A stretch of DNA of 43,506 bases, taken from Comamonadaceae bacterium. GTDB lineage: Bacteria > Pseudomonadota > Gammaproteobacteria > Burkholderiales > Burkholderiaceae_C. The stretch covers positions 1 to 43,506 of the forward strand of contig JAIXRH010000050.1 of assembly GCA_027485285.1 (NCBI GenBank), read 5' to 3'. Positions 28,258 to 37,092 of the stretch are shown piece by piece; position 1 is the stretch's first letter, and every line of letters starts with the position of its first letter. The translations under genes were made by a program, and so were the position numbers. The notes below the pieces were generated by a model that was not told where the DNA came from, did not search any database, and saw only the letters and a program-made list of their open reading frames with translations.

Positions 28258-29160
28258 ATGAGCATCAGCCATTACATCAAAGACATCGGACGCGGACGCG
28301 ATGGCGCACGGGCCTTGGACCGCGCCAAAGCCACTGACCTGATGGGACAAATCTTGGACGGCCAAGTGTCAGATTTAGAGCTGGGTGCCTTTTGCATCGC
28401 CATGCGCATCAAGGGCGAAACCGACCAAGAAATGGCGGGCTTTTTAGACGCCACGCACGCACGCCTGCAAACCATCAAGGCCACCGGCCCAGTCGTGGCC
28501 CTACCCAGCTACAACGGCGCGCGCAAGCTGCCCGTGCTCACGCCGTTGCTGGCCTTCCTGCTGGCCCGCGAAGGTCTGGCCGTGGTGATGCACGGCACGG
28601 CCACTGAATCCTCCCGCATCACCAGCCAAGACGTGCTCAGCGCCATGGGCGTGCAATCCTTCACCACAGCGCGTAGTGTGCATGAAGGCGAAGTAGTGTT
28701 TGCGCCCACCGAGTTGCTGTGCCCTGGCCTGAAACGCTTGCTGGACGTGCGCCGCGTGGTGGGCCTGCGCAACCCCGCTCACAGCCTGGTGAAACTGATG
28801 AACCCCACCAATTCTGTCGATGCGCTGCTGGTCAGCAGCTACACCCACCCGGAATATGCCGTGTCAATGGCTGCCACATTTGAACTGACCAACGCACGCG
28901 CCCTTCTGCTGCGTGGCACCGAAGGCGAAGTGGTGGCCGACGCCCGTCGCACACCACAAATGGACGCCTTTGTGCGCGGCACACGCACGCCCTTGGTCGA
29001 GGCACAAGCAGGCTCGCTGATCAAGCTGCCTGATCTGCCCACTGCCATCGACGCCACCACCACCGCCCGCTACACACAGGCTGTCCTGAGAGACGAGTTA
29101 CCGGTACCCGCGCCACTGGCAGCCCAAGTGCAAGCCGTGCTGAAAGCCTTGAGCCTGTGA
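28258..29160 (+). CDS. ybiB: DNA-binding protein YbiB (TrpD2 family)
   Basis: A 300-residue member of the TrpD2/YbiB branch of the anthranilate phosphoribosyltransferase-like fold. E. coli YbiB binds nucleic acid and is under SOS control; it lacks the TrpD activity. The N-terminal helical part contains LELGAFCIAMRIKGET, followed by LPVLTPLLAFLLAREG and MHGTATESSRIT, where TrpD would bind its substrates. GLRNPAHSLVKLMNP is the conserved central block. The stop overlaps or abuts the start of cobA, a common pairing in betaproteobacteria. Confidence 0.88.
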   Translation: MSISHYIKDIGRGRDGARALDRAKATDLMGQILDGQVSDLELGAFCIAMRIKGETDQEMAGFLDATHARLQTIKATGPVVALPSYNGARKLPVLTPLLAFLLAREGLAVVMHGTATESSRITSQDVLSAMGVQSFTTARSVHEGEVVFAPTELLCPGLKRLLDVRRVVGLRNPAHSLVKLMNPTNSVDALLVSSYTHPEYAVSMAATFELTNARALLLRGTEGEVVADARRTPQMDAFVRGTRTPLVEAQAGSLIKLPDLPTAIDATTTARYTQAVLRDELPVPAPLAAQVQAVLKALSL

Positions 29161-29162
29161 CC

Positions 29163-29948
29163 ATGAAGCACCCTCATCCACCCCATGTCACGCTGGTTGG
29201 TGCAGGCCCGGGCGACCCAGAGTTGCTGACGCTCAAAGCCGTCAAAGCCATCGCCTCGGCCACCGTGTTGTTGGTGGACGATTTGGTGAGCGACGCCATC
29301 ACCGCCCATGCCTCCCCCACAGCGCGCATCATCCATGTGGGCAAACGTGGCGGCTGCCAATCGACCCCGCAAGCTTTCATTGAAAAACTCATGGCGCAAG
29401 AAGCGCTGGCTGGCGAAACCGTGGTGCGCCTCAAAGGTGGCGACCCCTTCATCTTTGGTCGAGGCGGAGAAGAAGTCGAACACTTGCAAGCCCAAGGCAT
29501 TGCGGTGAAGGTGATCAATGGCATCACCGCTGGCTTGGCGGGCGTGACTTCGCTAGGCATTCCACTCACCCACCGTGAACACGCGCATGGCGTGGTGTTC
29601 ATCACCGGTCACGCCAAGCAAGGTGCCGCCGATGGCGTGGATTGGGTGGCACTCGGCCACACCGCTGTGCAAGCCAAACTCACGCTGGTGATCTACATGG
29701 GCGTGAGCGGTGCAGCGCACTTGCAAGAGTCGCTGTTGCACAGCATGCGCGCCAACACCCCTGCGGCTGTGATTCACCAAGTCAGCCTGCCCACACAGCG
29801 CCATGTGGTGTGCGAGTTGCAGCAACTGCACGACACCCTCGTTCGCGAAAAGCTCGCAAGCCCATCGGTCATTGTGGTGGGCGATGTATTCAAGGGTCTG
29901 TTGGCGATGCAACACAGCGAAACCGTCAGGGCGGTTGCTGCGTACTAG
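29163..29948 (+). CDS. cobA: Uroporphyrinogen-III C-methyltransferase
   Basis: SAM-dependent methylation of uroporphyrinogen III at C2 and C7 to precorrin-2, the entry to siroheme (and cobalamin). It has 261 residues, the length of a stand-alone enzyme without the CysG N-terminal domain. VGAGPGDPELLTLKAV is the N-terminal SAM motif, VRLKGGDPFIFGRGGEE the central motif, and NGITAGLAG the third, with Asn where Pro is usual. I chose ATG at 29163; GTG at 29157 would overlap the ybiB stop by four bases. No cobalamin riboswitch or siroheme partner gene is seen nearby. Confidence 0.9.
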   Translation: MKHPHPPHVTLVGAGPGDPELLTLKAVKAIASATVLLVDDLVSDAITAHASPTARIIHVGKRGGCQSTPQAFIEKLMAQEALAGETVVRLKGGDPFIFGRGGEEVEHLQAQGIAVKVINGITAGLAGVTSLGIPLTHREHAHGVVFITGHAKQGAADGVDWVALGHTAVQAKLTLVIYMGVSGAAHLQESLLHSMRANTPAAVIHQVSLPTQRHVVCELQQLHDTLVREKLASPSVIVVGDVFKGLLAMQHSETVRAVAAY

Positions 29949-30087
29949 CGAAAGTGGCTACGGATTGCAATGGTTGCATCGCGCAGGATCCGCCGCAATC
30001 CGGGATCGTTGCATTGAGGGCGTGCTGAAACTAACTGATCCATCACGTTGCCCATCGCTTCGCGGACTAGGTCGCTAAACTCGGAAC

Positions 30088-31338
30088 ATGAAAACCTATG
30101 ACGTGGTGGTGGTGGGCGCTGGTGCAGCCGGTTTGTTTTGTGCGGGCATCGCTGCGCAACAAGGTTTGCAAGTGCTTGTGATCGACCACAGCATGAAAGT
30201 GGCCGAGAAAATTCGCATCTCCGGCGGTGGCCGCAGCAATTTCACCAACCGCGAACTGGATGTGCGCGCGCCGCACAAACACTTTTTGGGCGACAACCCG
30301 CAGTTTTGCCGCAGCGCCCTGTCGCGCTACACGCCGCAAGACTTTGTGGCGCTCATGCAAAAACACAGCATCCCGTTTCATGAAAAGCACAAAGGGCAGC
30401 TGTTTTGCGACCGCTCCGCGGATGACCTGATTCACATGCTGCTGGCCGAATGCAACGGTTCTGCCAATGGCGGCAGCGTGACCCGCTGGCAGCCCTGCAG
30501 CCTCAAAGCCATTCGCTACTCAGACGCCGCGCCAGAAGCGCAACGCTACGAAGTCGACACCAGCCAAGGCACTGTGCCCGCAGCGGCTGTGGTGGTGGCC
30601 ACTGGCGGCTTGTCCATCCCCAAAATTGGTGCGACGGACATTGGCTATCGATTGGCCAAACAATTCAACTTGCGCCTGGTCGAGCCTAGACCAGGCCTTG
30701 TGCCGCTCACGTTTGATGAAAAAGCGTGGGCACCCTATGCGCAGCTCTCAGGCCTGTCGTTGCCAGTGCGCATCGAAACAGGCACCAAGAAAACCCTACA
30801 AAGCTTTGACGAAGATTTGCTCTTCACGCACCGTGGCTTGTCAGGCCCGGGGGTGCTACAAATTTCAAGCTATTGGCAAGCAGGCACAGATTTGCGCATC
30901 AACCTTGCACCCGAGGTGAACCTGCAAGAAATGCTGATGACTGCCAAACACCAGTCCAAAAAGCTCATCGCCAACGAACTGAACACGTGGGTCCCTTCTC
31001 GGTTGGCCGACACGTGGGCCAGCCAAGACACCGCGTGGCAGCGGCCCGTGATTGAGGCCAGCGACAAAGCGCTGAACCACTTGGCCCAACGCCTGAGCGC
31101 TTGGCCCCTCACGCCCACAGGCACCGAGGGCTACAAAAAAGCCGAAGTCACCGTGGGCGGCGTAGACACCCGGGATTTGTCGCAGCAAACCATGGAATCC
31201 AAGCAGCCAGGCCTGTATTTCATTGGCGAAGTGGTGGACATCACCGGCTGGCTGGGTGGCTACAACTTCCAATGGGCTTGGGCCAGCGCCCATGCCTGCG
31301 CAAAAGCCTTGGGCGCACGGTTACAACCGGCGGTTTAG
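30088..31338 (+). CDS. YhiN/HI0933 family FAD-dependent oxidoreductase
   Basis: A 416-residue flavoprotein of the HI0933/YhiN family, whose reaction is unknown. GAGAAGLFCAGIAAQQG at the N-terminus is the dinucleotide-binding loop; EKIRISGGGRSNFTN is the family signature. VVATGGLSIPKIGATD and VTVGGVDTRDL are conserved, and GEVVDITGWLGGYNFQ near the C-terminus closes the FAD site. The preceding 139-base gap (29949-30087) holds no gene; I see only short imperfect repeats of GATTGCA/TGCATTG type. The rpsU promoter overlaps the gene's last codons. Confidence 0.9.
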   Translation: MKTYDVVVVGAGAAGLFCAGIAAQQGLQVLVIDHSMKVAEKIRISGGGRSNFTNRELDVRAPHKHFLGDNPQFCRSALSRYTPQDFVALMQKHSIPFHEKHKGQLFCDRSADDLIHMLLAECNGSANGGSVTRWQPCSLKAIRYSDAAPEAQRYEVDTSQGTVPAAAVVVATGGLSIPKIGATDIGYRLAKQFNLRLVEPRPGLVPLTFDEKAWAPYAQLSGLSLPVRIETGTKKTLQSFDEDLLFTHRGLSGPGVLQISSYWQAGTDLRINLAPEVNLQEMLMTAKHQSKKLIANELNTWVPSRLADTWASQDTAWQRPVIEASDKALNHLAQRLSAWPLTPTGTEGYKKAEVTVGGVDTRDLSQQTMESKQPGLYFIGEVVDITGWLGGYNFQWAWASAHACAKALGARLQPAV

Positions 31339-31348
31339 TCGCTATAAT
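31320..31348 (+). promoter_or_regulatory. rpsU: Probable rpsU promoter
   Basis: A perfect TATAAT (31343-31348) is preceded at 17 bases by GTTACA (31320-31325, four matches to the -35 consensus). It overlaps the end of the flavoprotein gene and lies about 125 bases before rpsU. Confidence 0.7.
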
Positions 31349-31368
31349 TTCTGTCTTTGCTGGCAAAC

Positions 31369-31399
31369 CCCCAACGGCCTGATCAACTTAATGTTGGGG
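31369..31399 (+). promoter_or_regulatory. Leader hairpin of rpsU
   Basis: CCCCAAC (31369-31375) pairs with GTTGGGG (31393-31399) across a 17-base loop in the approximately 115-base rpsU leader. Ribosomal protein leaders often carry feedback sites, but I do not recognise this as a named family. Confidence 0.45.
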
Positions 31400-31473
31400 A
31401 ACACCGCAGGCACGGCGCTCAGGCTCGATCTTCCTAGGCACCCTCTGACTGCAAATAATTGGAAATTTTGGTA

Positions 31474-31686
31474 ATGACCACCATCCGTGTAAAAGAAAAC
31501 GAACCGTTTGACGTCGCTCTGCGTCGCTTCAAGCGCACCATTGAAAAATTGGGTCTGTTGACCGACTTGCGCGCTCGCGAGTTCTACGAAAAGCCCACCG
31601 CTGAACGTAAACGCAAAAAAGCAGCAGCCGTGAAACGCAACTACAAGCGCATCCGCAGCATGCAGTTGCCCAAGAAGCTGTACTAA
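31474..31686 (+). CDS. rpsU: 30S ribosomal protein S21
   Basis: A 70-residue basic protein needed for efficient initiation, bound near the anti-Shine-Dalgarno end of 16S r[23 protein letters not shown] at the start and the Arg/Lys-rich middle ([12 protein letters not shown]) are diagnostic. I chose ATG at 31474 over an upstream in-frame TTG. It has its own promoter, a structured leader and a strong terminator before yqeY. Confidence 0.97.
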   Translation: MTTIRVKENEPFDVALRRFKRTIEKLGLLTDLRAREFYEKPTAERKRKKAAAVKRNYKRIRSMQLPKKLY

Positions 31687-31701
31687 GCAGCCTCTGCCCC
31701 C

Positions 31702-31739
31702 AAAAAGCTCGCTAGGGACGCCTCAGCGGGCTTTTTTTT
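31702..31739 (+). terminator. Intrinsic terminator after rpsU
   Basis: A 12-pair stem (31702-31713 with 31725-31736, one G-U pair) encloses an 11-base loop with inner AGG/CCT pairing, followed by eight T residues (31732-31739). It lies 15 bases after the rpsU stop and 30 before yqeY, so yqeY is expressed at a lower level or from its own promoter. Confidence 0.88.
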
Positions 31740-31769
31740 CGAATCATTTTTTTCCTTTAGGAATGCACC

Positions 31770-32216
31770 ATGAGCCTCAAAGCACACATCACCGAAGACA
31801 TGAAAACCGCCATGCGCGCCAAAGACAGCGTGCGCTTGGGCACCATCCGTTTGTTGCAAGCTGCGATGAAGCAAAAAGAAGTCGACGAGCGCGTGGAGCT
31901 GGACGACGCCATGGTGATTGCCATCGTGGACAAACTCATCAAGCAACGCAAAGACTCTGTGGCCGCTTACCTCTCCGCCCAGCGTCAAGATTTGGCTGAC
32001 ATCGAAAGTGCCGAAATGAAAGTGCTGGAGGTGTACTTGCCGCAGCGTTTGAGCCCTGAAGAAATCACCGCCGCCGTGAAAGCCATCGTGGCTGAAGTGG
32101 GCGCCACAGGTGCTGGCGACATGGGCAAGGTGATGGGTGCGGTGAAGGCCCAGTTGGCGGGCAAGGCGGACATGGGACTGGTGTCTGCTGCTGTCAAGGC
32201 AGCGTTGGCGGGCTAA
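31770..32216 (+). CDS. yqeY: GatB/YqeY domain protein
   Basis: A 148-residue, largely helical protein of the YqeY family, related to the C-terminal tRNA-binding domain of GatB; its role is not established. MRAKDSVRLGTIRLLQAAMK and IVDKLIKQRKDSVAAY are typical (quoted in part), as is YLPQRLSPEEI and the GxxMGKVMG block toward the end. ATG at 31770 has TAGGA upstream. It is the usual neighbour of rpsU, but dnaG and rpoD do not follow. The 139 bases after it hold no gene. Confidence 0.92.
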   Translation: MSLKAHITEDMKTAMRAKDSVRLGTIRLLQAAMKQKEVDERVELDDAMVIAIVDKLIKQRKDSVAAYLSAQRQDLADIESAEMKVLEVYLPQRLSPEEITAAVKAIVAEVGATGAGDMGKVMGAVKAQLAGKADMGLVSAAVKAALAG

Positions 32217-32355
32217 GGTTTGGCAGCCTTTGCTCACGCTGGTGGCTGAGGGGGAAGGACTCCCCTGCTATTCCTGTTCACGGGGGTAGGCCAGAGTGCC
32301 CGAAACGCATGCGATGTTGCCTAGCTGCCCGTAGCAATATTCCGAGCAAAGAAGC

Positions 32356-33744
32356 TCAGCTACCCGCGACCTTCATGCGATTGATCAGCACAGAGCCAAT
32401 CGCCTTGGCCCCCATCGTGAAAGTATCCGAACCAATGGCTTCAATGCCTTGGAACATGTCTTTCATATTGCCCGCGATGGTGATCTCTTGCACGGGATAG
32501 GCAATGCGCCCGTTCTCTACCCAAAAGCCACTGGCGCCGCGTGAGTAGTCGCCCGTCACATAGTTCACGCCTTGGCCCATCAGCTCGATCACAAACAAGC
32601 CGGTGCCTAGTTTTTTCAGCATGGCGTCCAAGTCGTCTGCGCTTTGGGTGAGGCGTGAGGTCATGGCCAAATTGTGCGAGCCGCCCGAGTTGCCCGTGGT
32701 GGGCATGCCCAGTTTGCGGGCGGTGTAGCTGCTGAGGAAATAGCCTTCCACACGGCCTGCGTCCACCACTCGGCGTGCCCGGGTGGTCACGCCTTCGTCG
32801 TCAAATGGCGAGCTGCCTTTTCCGCGCATGACAAATGGATCTTCTGAGATATCGATGTGCTTGGGGAACACCGTGGTACCCAGAGAGTCAAGCAAAAAGG
32901 TGCTCTTGCGGTACAGCGACCCACCGCTGACGGCTTGAACAAAACTGCCCAACAAACCGGCGGCCACAGGTGCTTCAAACAACACGGGGCATTCCACCGT
33001 GGCAATCTTGCGCGACTTCAAACGGCTCAGGGCGCGTTCGGCGGCGTAGCGGCCCACCGCTTCTGGTGAGGCCAATTCACTGGCATCGCGCATGGAGCTG
33101 TACCATGCGTCGCGCTGCATGCCATCCCCCTTGCCGGCAATGGGCGCCACCGAAATGGTGTGGCGCGAGCTGGCGTAGCCGCCACGAAAACCGTGGGTGT
33201 GGGCGCTGAAAAAATGGCTTTGTTGCGCCGACACCGCCGCACCTTCGCTGTTGGTGATGCGCTTGTCGGTTTGCATGGCCGCCGCTTCGCAACGCAACGC
33301 AATGGTGGCTGCATCGGCGCTGGTGATGAGCCAAGGGTGGAACAAGTCCAAATCAGGGTGGTGCTGGGCAATGTCTTTTTCGTCGGGCAAGCCCGCCACA
33401 GGGTCTTCGGCGGTGAAGCGGGCAATGTCAAAGGCCGCTTGAACGGTGCGCTCAATGGCGTCTTGCGAAAAGTCTGATGTGCTCGCGTTGCCGCGTCGGT
33501 GACCCACATACACCGTCACGCCTAGGGATTTGTCGCGGTTGCGTTCCACGTTTTCTAACTCACCTTTGCGCACCGACACGCTCAAGCCGCAGCCCTCAGA
33601 CGCATCGGCCCCTGCATCGGTGGCGCCCAGCTTTTTGGCATGCGACAAAGCAGCATCGACAAGTGAGGCGAAGTGTTCGCGGCTGTAGCTGAAACCTTGG
33701 GCAGGTTGGTGGGATGGGGCTTGGGTTTTGGAGGCTTTGGTCAT
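32356..33744 (-). CDS. pmbA: Metalloprotease PmbA (TldE)
   Basis: The TldE-type partner of the TldD/TldE protease, which matures some peptides (microcin B17) and degrades the CcdA antitoxin in E. coli. It has 462 residues. RKGELENVERNRDKSLGV, the glycine-rich YVGHRRGNASTSD, the central SSPFDDEGV segment, and GNSGGSHNL are PmbA features. In this half of the complex the zinc motif of TldD is not expected. I chose ATG at 33744. It is divergent from darP, with 79 bases between; a TATGAT there could be a -10 in either direction. Confidence 0.93.
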   Translation of the reverse strand: MTKASKTQAPSHQPAQGFSYSREHFASLVDAALSHAKKLGATDAGADASEGCGLSVSVRKGELENVERNRDKSLGVTVYVGHRRGNASTSDFSQDAIERTVQAAFDIARFTAEDPVAGLPDEKDIAQHHPDLDLFHPWLITSADAATIALRCEAAAMQTDKRITNSEGAAVSAQQSHFFSAHTHGFRGGYASSRHTISVAPIAGKGDGMQRDAWYSSMRDASELASPEAVGRYAAERALSRLKSRKIATVECPVLFEAPVAAGLLGSFVQAVSGGSLYRKSTFLLDSLGTTVFPKHIDISEDPFVMRGKGSSPFDDEGVTTRARRVVDAGRVEGYFLSSYTARKLGMPTTGNSGGSHNLAMTSRLTQSADDLDAMLKKLGTGLFVIELMGQGVNYVTGDYSRGASGFWVENGRIAYPVQEITIAGNMKDMFQGIEAIGSDTFTMGAKAIGSVLINRMKVAGS

Positions 33745-33823
33745 ATCGGCGGCTATGATACTTGCCACTGCGTTCGCTCTTTGTTTTGAAGGGCTCACCG
33801 ACCTATCAAAAGCTCCCCCATTT

Positions 33824-34498
33824 ATGTCACGTAAACCCAAAAAAGGTTACTTTGTCCGCGGCCAATTTGTGGCCGAAGGCAGCGAACTCGACCTCGAGCT
33901 CAAAGCCGAACTCAAAGGCACAGACGGCCTAAGCCGCACCGACCGCAAAAAAGACAGCGATGATCGCCAAGACTTGGGCGTCGAGCTGCTGACCCTGCGA
34001 ACCGAGCTCATGGAGCGACTGAACACCCAAGGCCACATCACCGACCAGCTGCGCGAAGCGCTGGCCGAAGCACGCCGCATCACCAACTTTGAAGGCAAGC
34101 GCCGCCAAATGCAGTATGTCGGCAAGCTCATGCGCAAGCTCAGCGAAGCGTCGCTTGAAGCCGTCAAAGACGCGCTGAATGAGCAGCGCATGGGCAGCAC
34201 CAAAGACACCTTGGCCCTGCACTTGGCTGAAAGCTGGCGCGATCGCCTGATCGACGATGACGGGGCCTTGCAAGCTTGGATCAACGAGTTCCCCAGCACC
34301 GACAGCCAACAGCTGCGTGCCTTGGTGCGTCAAGCCCGCAAAGACGACGTCACCACGAAGGCCGACATTGCCAAAGGCTTGTTGCCGCGACAAAGCCGTT
34401 CGTACCGCGAGATTTTTCAGCTCATCAAAGAGCAAATGAATTTGGCGGACGACGCCATGCACACGCCTGAAGAAGACCCAGAGTCTTACAAGCCATGA
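33824..34498 (+). CDS. darP: Ribosome biogenesis factor DarP (YjgA, DUF615)
   Basis: Assists late maturation of the 50S subunit, acting on the peptidyl transferase centre in E. coli. It has 224 residues, highly charged and helical. MSRKPKKGYFVRGQ marks the start; QLREALAEARRITNFEGKRRQ (central part REALAEARRITNFEGKR) and KGLLPRQSRSYREIFQLIKE (in part SRSYREIFQLIKE) are conserved. I chose ATG at 33824; no clear Shine-Dalgarno precedes it. Its stop overlaps the mog start by four bases (ATGA). Confidence 0.92.
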   Translation: MSRKPKKGYFVRGQFVAEGSELDLELKAELKGTDGLSRTDRKKDSDDRQDLGVELLTLRTELMERLNTQGHITDQLREALAEARRITNFEGKRRQMQYVGKLMRKLSEASLEAVKDALNEQRMGSTKDTLALHLAESWRDRLIDDDGALQAWINEFPSTDSQQLRALVRQARKDDVTTKADIAKGLLPRQSRSYREIFQLIKEQMNLADDAMHTPEEDPESYKP

Positions 34499-35115
34499 CC
34501 AACACCACCCTGCCCACCCCAGATGCACGTTGCGACACCATCAAAGTCGGCATCGTGTCCATCAGTGACCGCGCCTCCAGCGGCACTTATGAAGACAAAG
34601 GCCTGCCTGCCCTGCGCGATTGGTTGGGCCATGCTTTGTACAACCCGATTGACTATGTTGAACGCCTCATTCCTGACGAGCAAGCCACCATCAGCCAAAC
34701 GCTGATCGAGTTGGTCGACGCAGGTTGCGCTTTGGTGCTGACCACGGGTGGCACAGGCCCCGCCAAACGCGATGTGACCCCCGAGGCCACCTTGGCCGTG
34801 GCCCATAAAGAAATGCCAGGCTTTGGCGAGCAAATGCGCCAAGTGAGTTTGAAGTTTGTGCCCACCGCCATCTTGTCACGCCAAGTGGCGGTGATTCGCG
34901 ACGAGTGCCTGATCATCAACTTACCAGGACAGCCCAAATCCATCCAAGAAACCTTGGGGGGCTTGAAAGACGCTGAGGGTCAGCAACTGGTGGACGGCAT
35001 ATTTGCAGCGGTGCCCTACTGCATCGACTTGATCGGTGGGCCCTACATGGAAACGCGCGATGCGTTTTGCAAAGCTTGGCGGCCTAAAACCGCCTTGAAA
35101 TCAAAGCGGCTTTGA
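34495..35115 (+). CDS. mog: Molybdopterin adenylyltransferase Mog
   Basis: Adenylates molybdopterin before molybdenum insertion. It has 206 residues. VGIVSISDRASSGTYEDKG near the N-terminus and the substrate loop LTTGGTGPAKRDVTPEAT are typical, as is INLPGQPKSIQE. It is coupled to darP by a four-base overlap, a common pairing in betaproteobacteria. The last 15 bases overlap the convergent unknown gene. The presence of mog implies molybdoenzymes elsewhere in the genome. Confidence 0.94.
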   Translation: MTNTTLPTPDARCDTIKVGIVSISDRASSGTYEDKGLPALRDWLGHALYNPIDYVERLIPDEQATISQTLIELVDAGCALVLTTGGTGPAKRDVTPEATLAVAHKEMPGFGEQMRQVSLKFVPTAILSRQVAVIRDECLIINLPGQPKSIQETLGGLKDAEGQQLVDGIFAAVPYCIDLIGGPYMETRDAFCKAWRPKTALKSKRL

Positions 35116-35493
35116 AAAGCCAGCGGGTATTTTTTGCACCACAGGCTCAAGGCCTGACATGTCAAAGTAAATGCCGTCAAAAAATATCTTGACCATGGGC
35201 AATTGATCGCCAGCGGCGCTGCTGTTTGGCATGTAACGAAGCACTTCAAACACGTAATGGTTGAGCGTGCTCACAAACTTGTCAAAGTGTGGCATGTCCA
35301 CATCTAACAAAGGTTTCACGTAGAGGTTCCACTGCCCCACCACGAGAAGATCTTTGCTGACGACGACATCACACACCATGTCTTTCATCATCAAGCCATA
35401 CTGCTCGATGTCAAAGTTAAAGTGACCTTCAAAGTTGCCCGCAGCATTCAAAGTCGCCCAGATGCGTTTCGGGTACACATTTAAAAAACTCAT
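35101..35493 (-). CDS. Unrecognised protein, 130 residues
   Basis: I do not recognise this gene. The protein is soluble-looking, with one Cys (Cys 42 or thereabouts), no signal peptide or membrane segment, and many aromatic residues. It begins MSFLNVYPKRIWATLN and ends near GLEPVVQKIPAGF. The ATG lies two bases after the cysE stop, so it is the third gene of a trmJ-cysE operon. The end overlaps mog by 15 bases. Codon use looks like its neighbours. The coupling with cysE and the lack of stops in 130 codons support it being real. Confidence 0.7.
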   Translation of the reverse strand: MSFLNVYPKRIWATLNAAGNFEGHFNFDIEQYGLMMKDMVCDVVVSKDLLVVGQWNLYVKPLLDVDMPHFDKFVSTLNHYVFEVLRYMPNSSAAGDQLPMVKIFFDGIYFDMSGLEPVVQKIPAGFSKPL

Positions 35494-35495
35494 AG

Positions 35496-36266
35496 TCAAT
35501 CCAACAATTGGTTGATACGGGCCGCTTCAAAATGCTCTTGACGAGCGGCATCGGTGGGCACGCAGTCGGGTTTGGCTTGGCCTGCAGAGAGCTGTTCAAT
35601 GGCTTTCCACAACAAAGCAATTTGGTGTTCTTGGGAGCTGGCGTTGTCAATCAAGCCGCGCATGGCTTGGCTGACTGGATCGTCATTTTGGGTCACGCCG
35701 TAGGCTGAGAAGCCCATTTTGGAAGCTGCTTCTTCGCGTTTTGCGTCGGTCTCCGCTTGGATGATGCGTGCGGGGTTACCCACCGCCGTCGCACCCGCTG
35801 GCACCGGCTTGGTCACCACAGCGTTGCTGCCAACTTTGGCGCCGTCGCCCACAATGAAGCCGCCCAACACTTTGGCACCCGCACCTATCACCACATCTTT
35901 GCCCAGCGTGGGGTGGCGCTTTTCACCTTTGTAGAGCGACGTGCCGCCCAAGGTCACGCCTTGATAAATCGTGCAGCCATCGCCAATCTCGGCGGTCTCG
36001 CCCACCACCACGCCCATGGCGTGGTCGAAAAACACGCGCTCGCCAATCTTGGCGGCAGGGTGAATTTCAATGCCTGTGATCCAGCGCGACAGGTGTGAGA
36101 TGAAACGACCCACCCACTTGAAACCCAAATTCCAAAAGCCGTGTGCCAAGCGATGCAACAACACTGCATGCAAGCCGGGGTAGCAGGTCAGCACTTCCCA
36201 GCGGCTTCGCGCGGCAGGGTCGCGGTCCAAAATGCACTGAACGTCAGAATTGAGGCGTGAAAACAT
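35496..36266 (-). CDS. cysE: Serine O-acetyltransferase
   Basis: Acetylates serine with acetyl-CoA, the first step of cysteine synthesis. It has 256 residues. The N-terminal helical part is followed by a left-handed beta helix of hexapeptide repeats: [32 protein letters not shown] (in part [22 protein letters not shown]), with catalytic Asp and His in DHAMG, then [20 protein letters not shown]-type acetyl-CoA loop ([16 protein letters not shown]). The C-terminal extension of about 70 residues is longer than in E. coli. I chose ATG at 36266, ten bases after trmJ. Confidence 0.94.
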   Translation of the reverse strand: MFSRLNSDVQCILDRDPAARSRWEVLTCYPGLHAVLLHRLAHGFWNLGFKWVGRFISHLSRWITGIEIHPAAKIGERVFFDHAMGVVVGETAEIGDGCTIYQGVTLGGTSLYKGEKRHPTLGKDVVIGAGAKVLGGFIVGDGAKVGSNAVVTKPVPAGATAVGNPARIIQAETDAKREEAASKMGFSAYGVTQNDDPVSQAMRGLIDNASSQEHQIALLWKAIEQLSAGQAKPDCVPTDAARQEHFEAARINQLLD

Positions 36267-36276
36267 AGTGGCTTGA

Positions 36277-37047
36277 TTATCCTTGCCCATCAGAGCCCGT
36301 GTTGGATGTTTGCGACATGGCTTTGGCAATGCCGCGCAAGATATGAACTTCCTCTTGCGTCACCTGCGCGCGGTTGAACAACTGGTTCAAGCGTGGCATG
36401 AGTTTTTTGGGCGCTTCGGGGTCTAAAAACCCAATGTCGGTGAGCGACTGCTGCCAGTGGTCAAGTAAACCTGCAAGTTGCTGGGCATCGGCCAAAGGCG
36501 ATGGTGGCACTATCGCCGACGACCCATGGTTTTCAGACAAATCGGCAAAGCCGCCGAGGGCTTGTCGCCAGTCATAAGCCAGCACCTGCACCGCCGCGCC
36601 TAAGTTGAGGGACCCAAAATGGGGGTCGGTCGGAATACTCAGGCAGGTGTGGCAGCGGTACACATCGTCATTGCGCATGCCAAAGCGCTCAGAGCCAAAC
36701 AAAAAGCCCACGCCAAAGTCGGCACTTTGCTTGTGCGCGGCGACCAAAGCGGCAAAGTGCGGGCGGGGCTCAAGCGTGGGCGGGCCAAAGTCGCGCGGCG
36801 TCATGGCGGTGGCGCAGAGGTGGTGCAGGCCGTCAATCGCCTCATCCAAGGTGGCCACCACCCGGGCGTTGGCCAGCACGTCGAGCGCACCGCTGGCGCG
36901 CTGGATGGTCTCTTCGCGACGCAACACGTTGTCCCAGCGGGGCGCAACCAACACCAAATCGGTGAACCCCATCACCTTCATTGCGCGGGCTGTGGCGCCC
37001 ACATTGCCAGCGTGGCTGGTGTTTAAAAGAATGAAGCGGGTTTTCAT
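36277..37047 (-). CDS. trmJ: tRNA (cytidine/uridine-2'-O-)-methyltransferase TrmJ
   Basis: SPOUT-class enzyme that methylates the 2'-OH of residue 32 in tRNAs. It has 256 residues. [20 protein letters not shown] is motif 1, [13 protein letters not shown] is motif 2, and [15 protein letters not shown] (motif 3) closes the trefoil knot where SAM binds. The C-terminal 90 residues are the helical extension typical of TrmJ. I chose ATG at 37047; upstream frame is the suhB promoter region. It heads the trmJ-cysE operon. Confidence 0.92.
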   Translation of the reverse strand: MKTRFILLNTSHAGNVGATARAMKVMGFTDLVLVAPRWDNVLRREETIQRASGALDVLANARVVATLDEAIDGLHHLCATAMTPRDFGPPTLEPRPHFAALVAAHKQSADFGVGFLFGSERFGMRNDDVYRCHTCLSIPTDPHFGSLNLGAAVQVLAYDWRQALGGFADLSENHGSSAIVPPSPLADAQQLAGLLDHWQQSLTDIGFLDPEAPKKLMPRLNQLFNRAQVTQEEVHILRGIAKAMSQTSNTGSDGQG

Positions 37048-37092
37048 GAGGGTTGGGTCTGTCTTAACGCGTAAAATCTGAGCCATTGTCGC

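Noticed and set aside
29000-29163. A cobalamin riboswitch before cobA
   Set aside because: cobA starts directly after ybiB, leaving no room for a leader, and no B12-box-like sequence is seen.
29949-30087. Intergenic short repeats before the flavoprotein as a mobile or REP-like element
   Set aside because: The matches are short and imperfect, occur once in the window as far as I can see, and no defined ends are visible.
32217-32355. Small gene or terminator between yqeY and pmbA
   Set aside because: Only a weak AGGGG/CCCCT pairing is present, without a T-tract, and no start with a ribosome site gives a plausible small protein.
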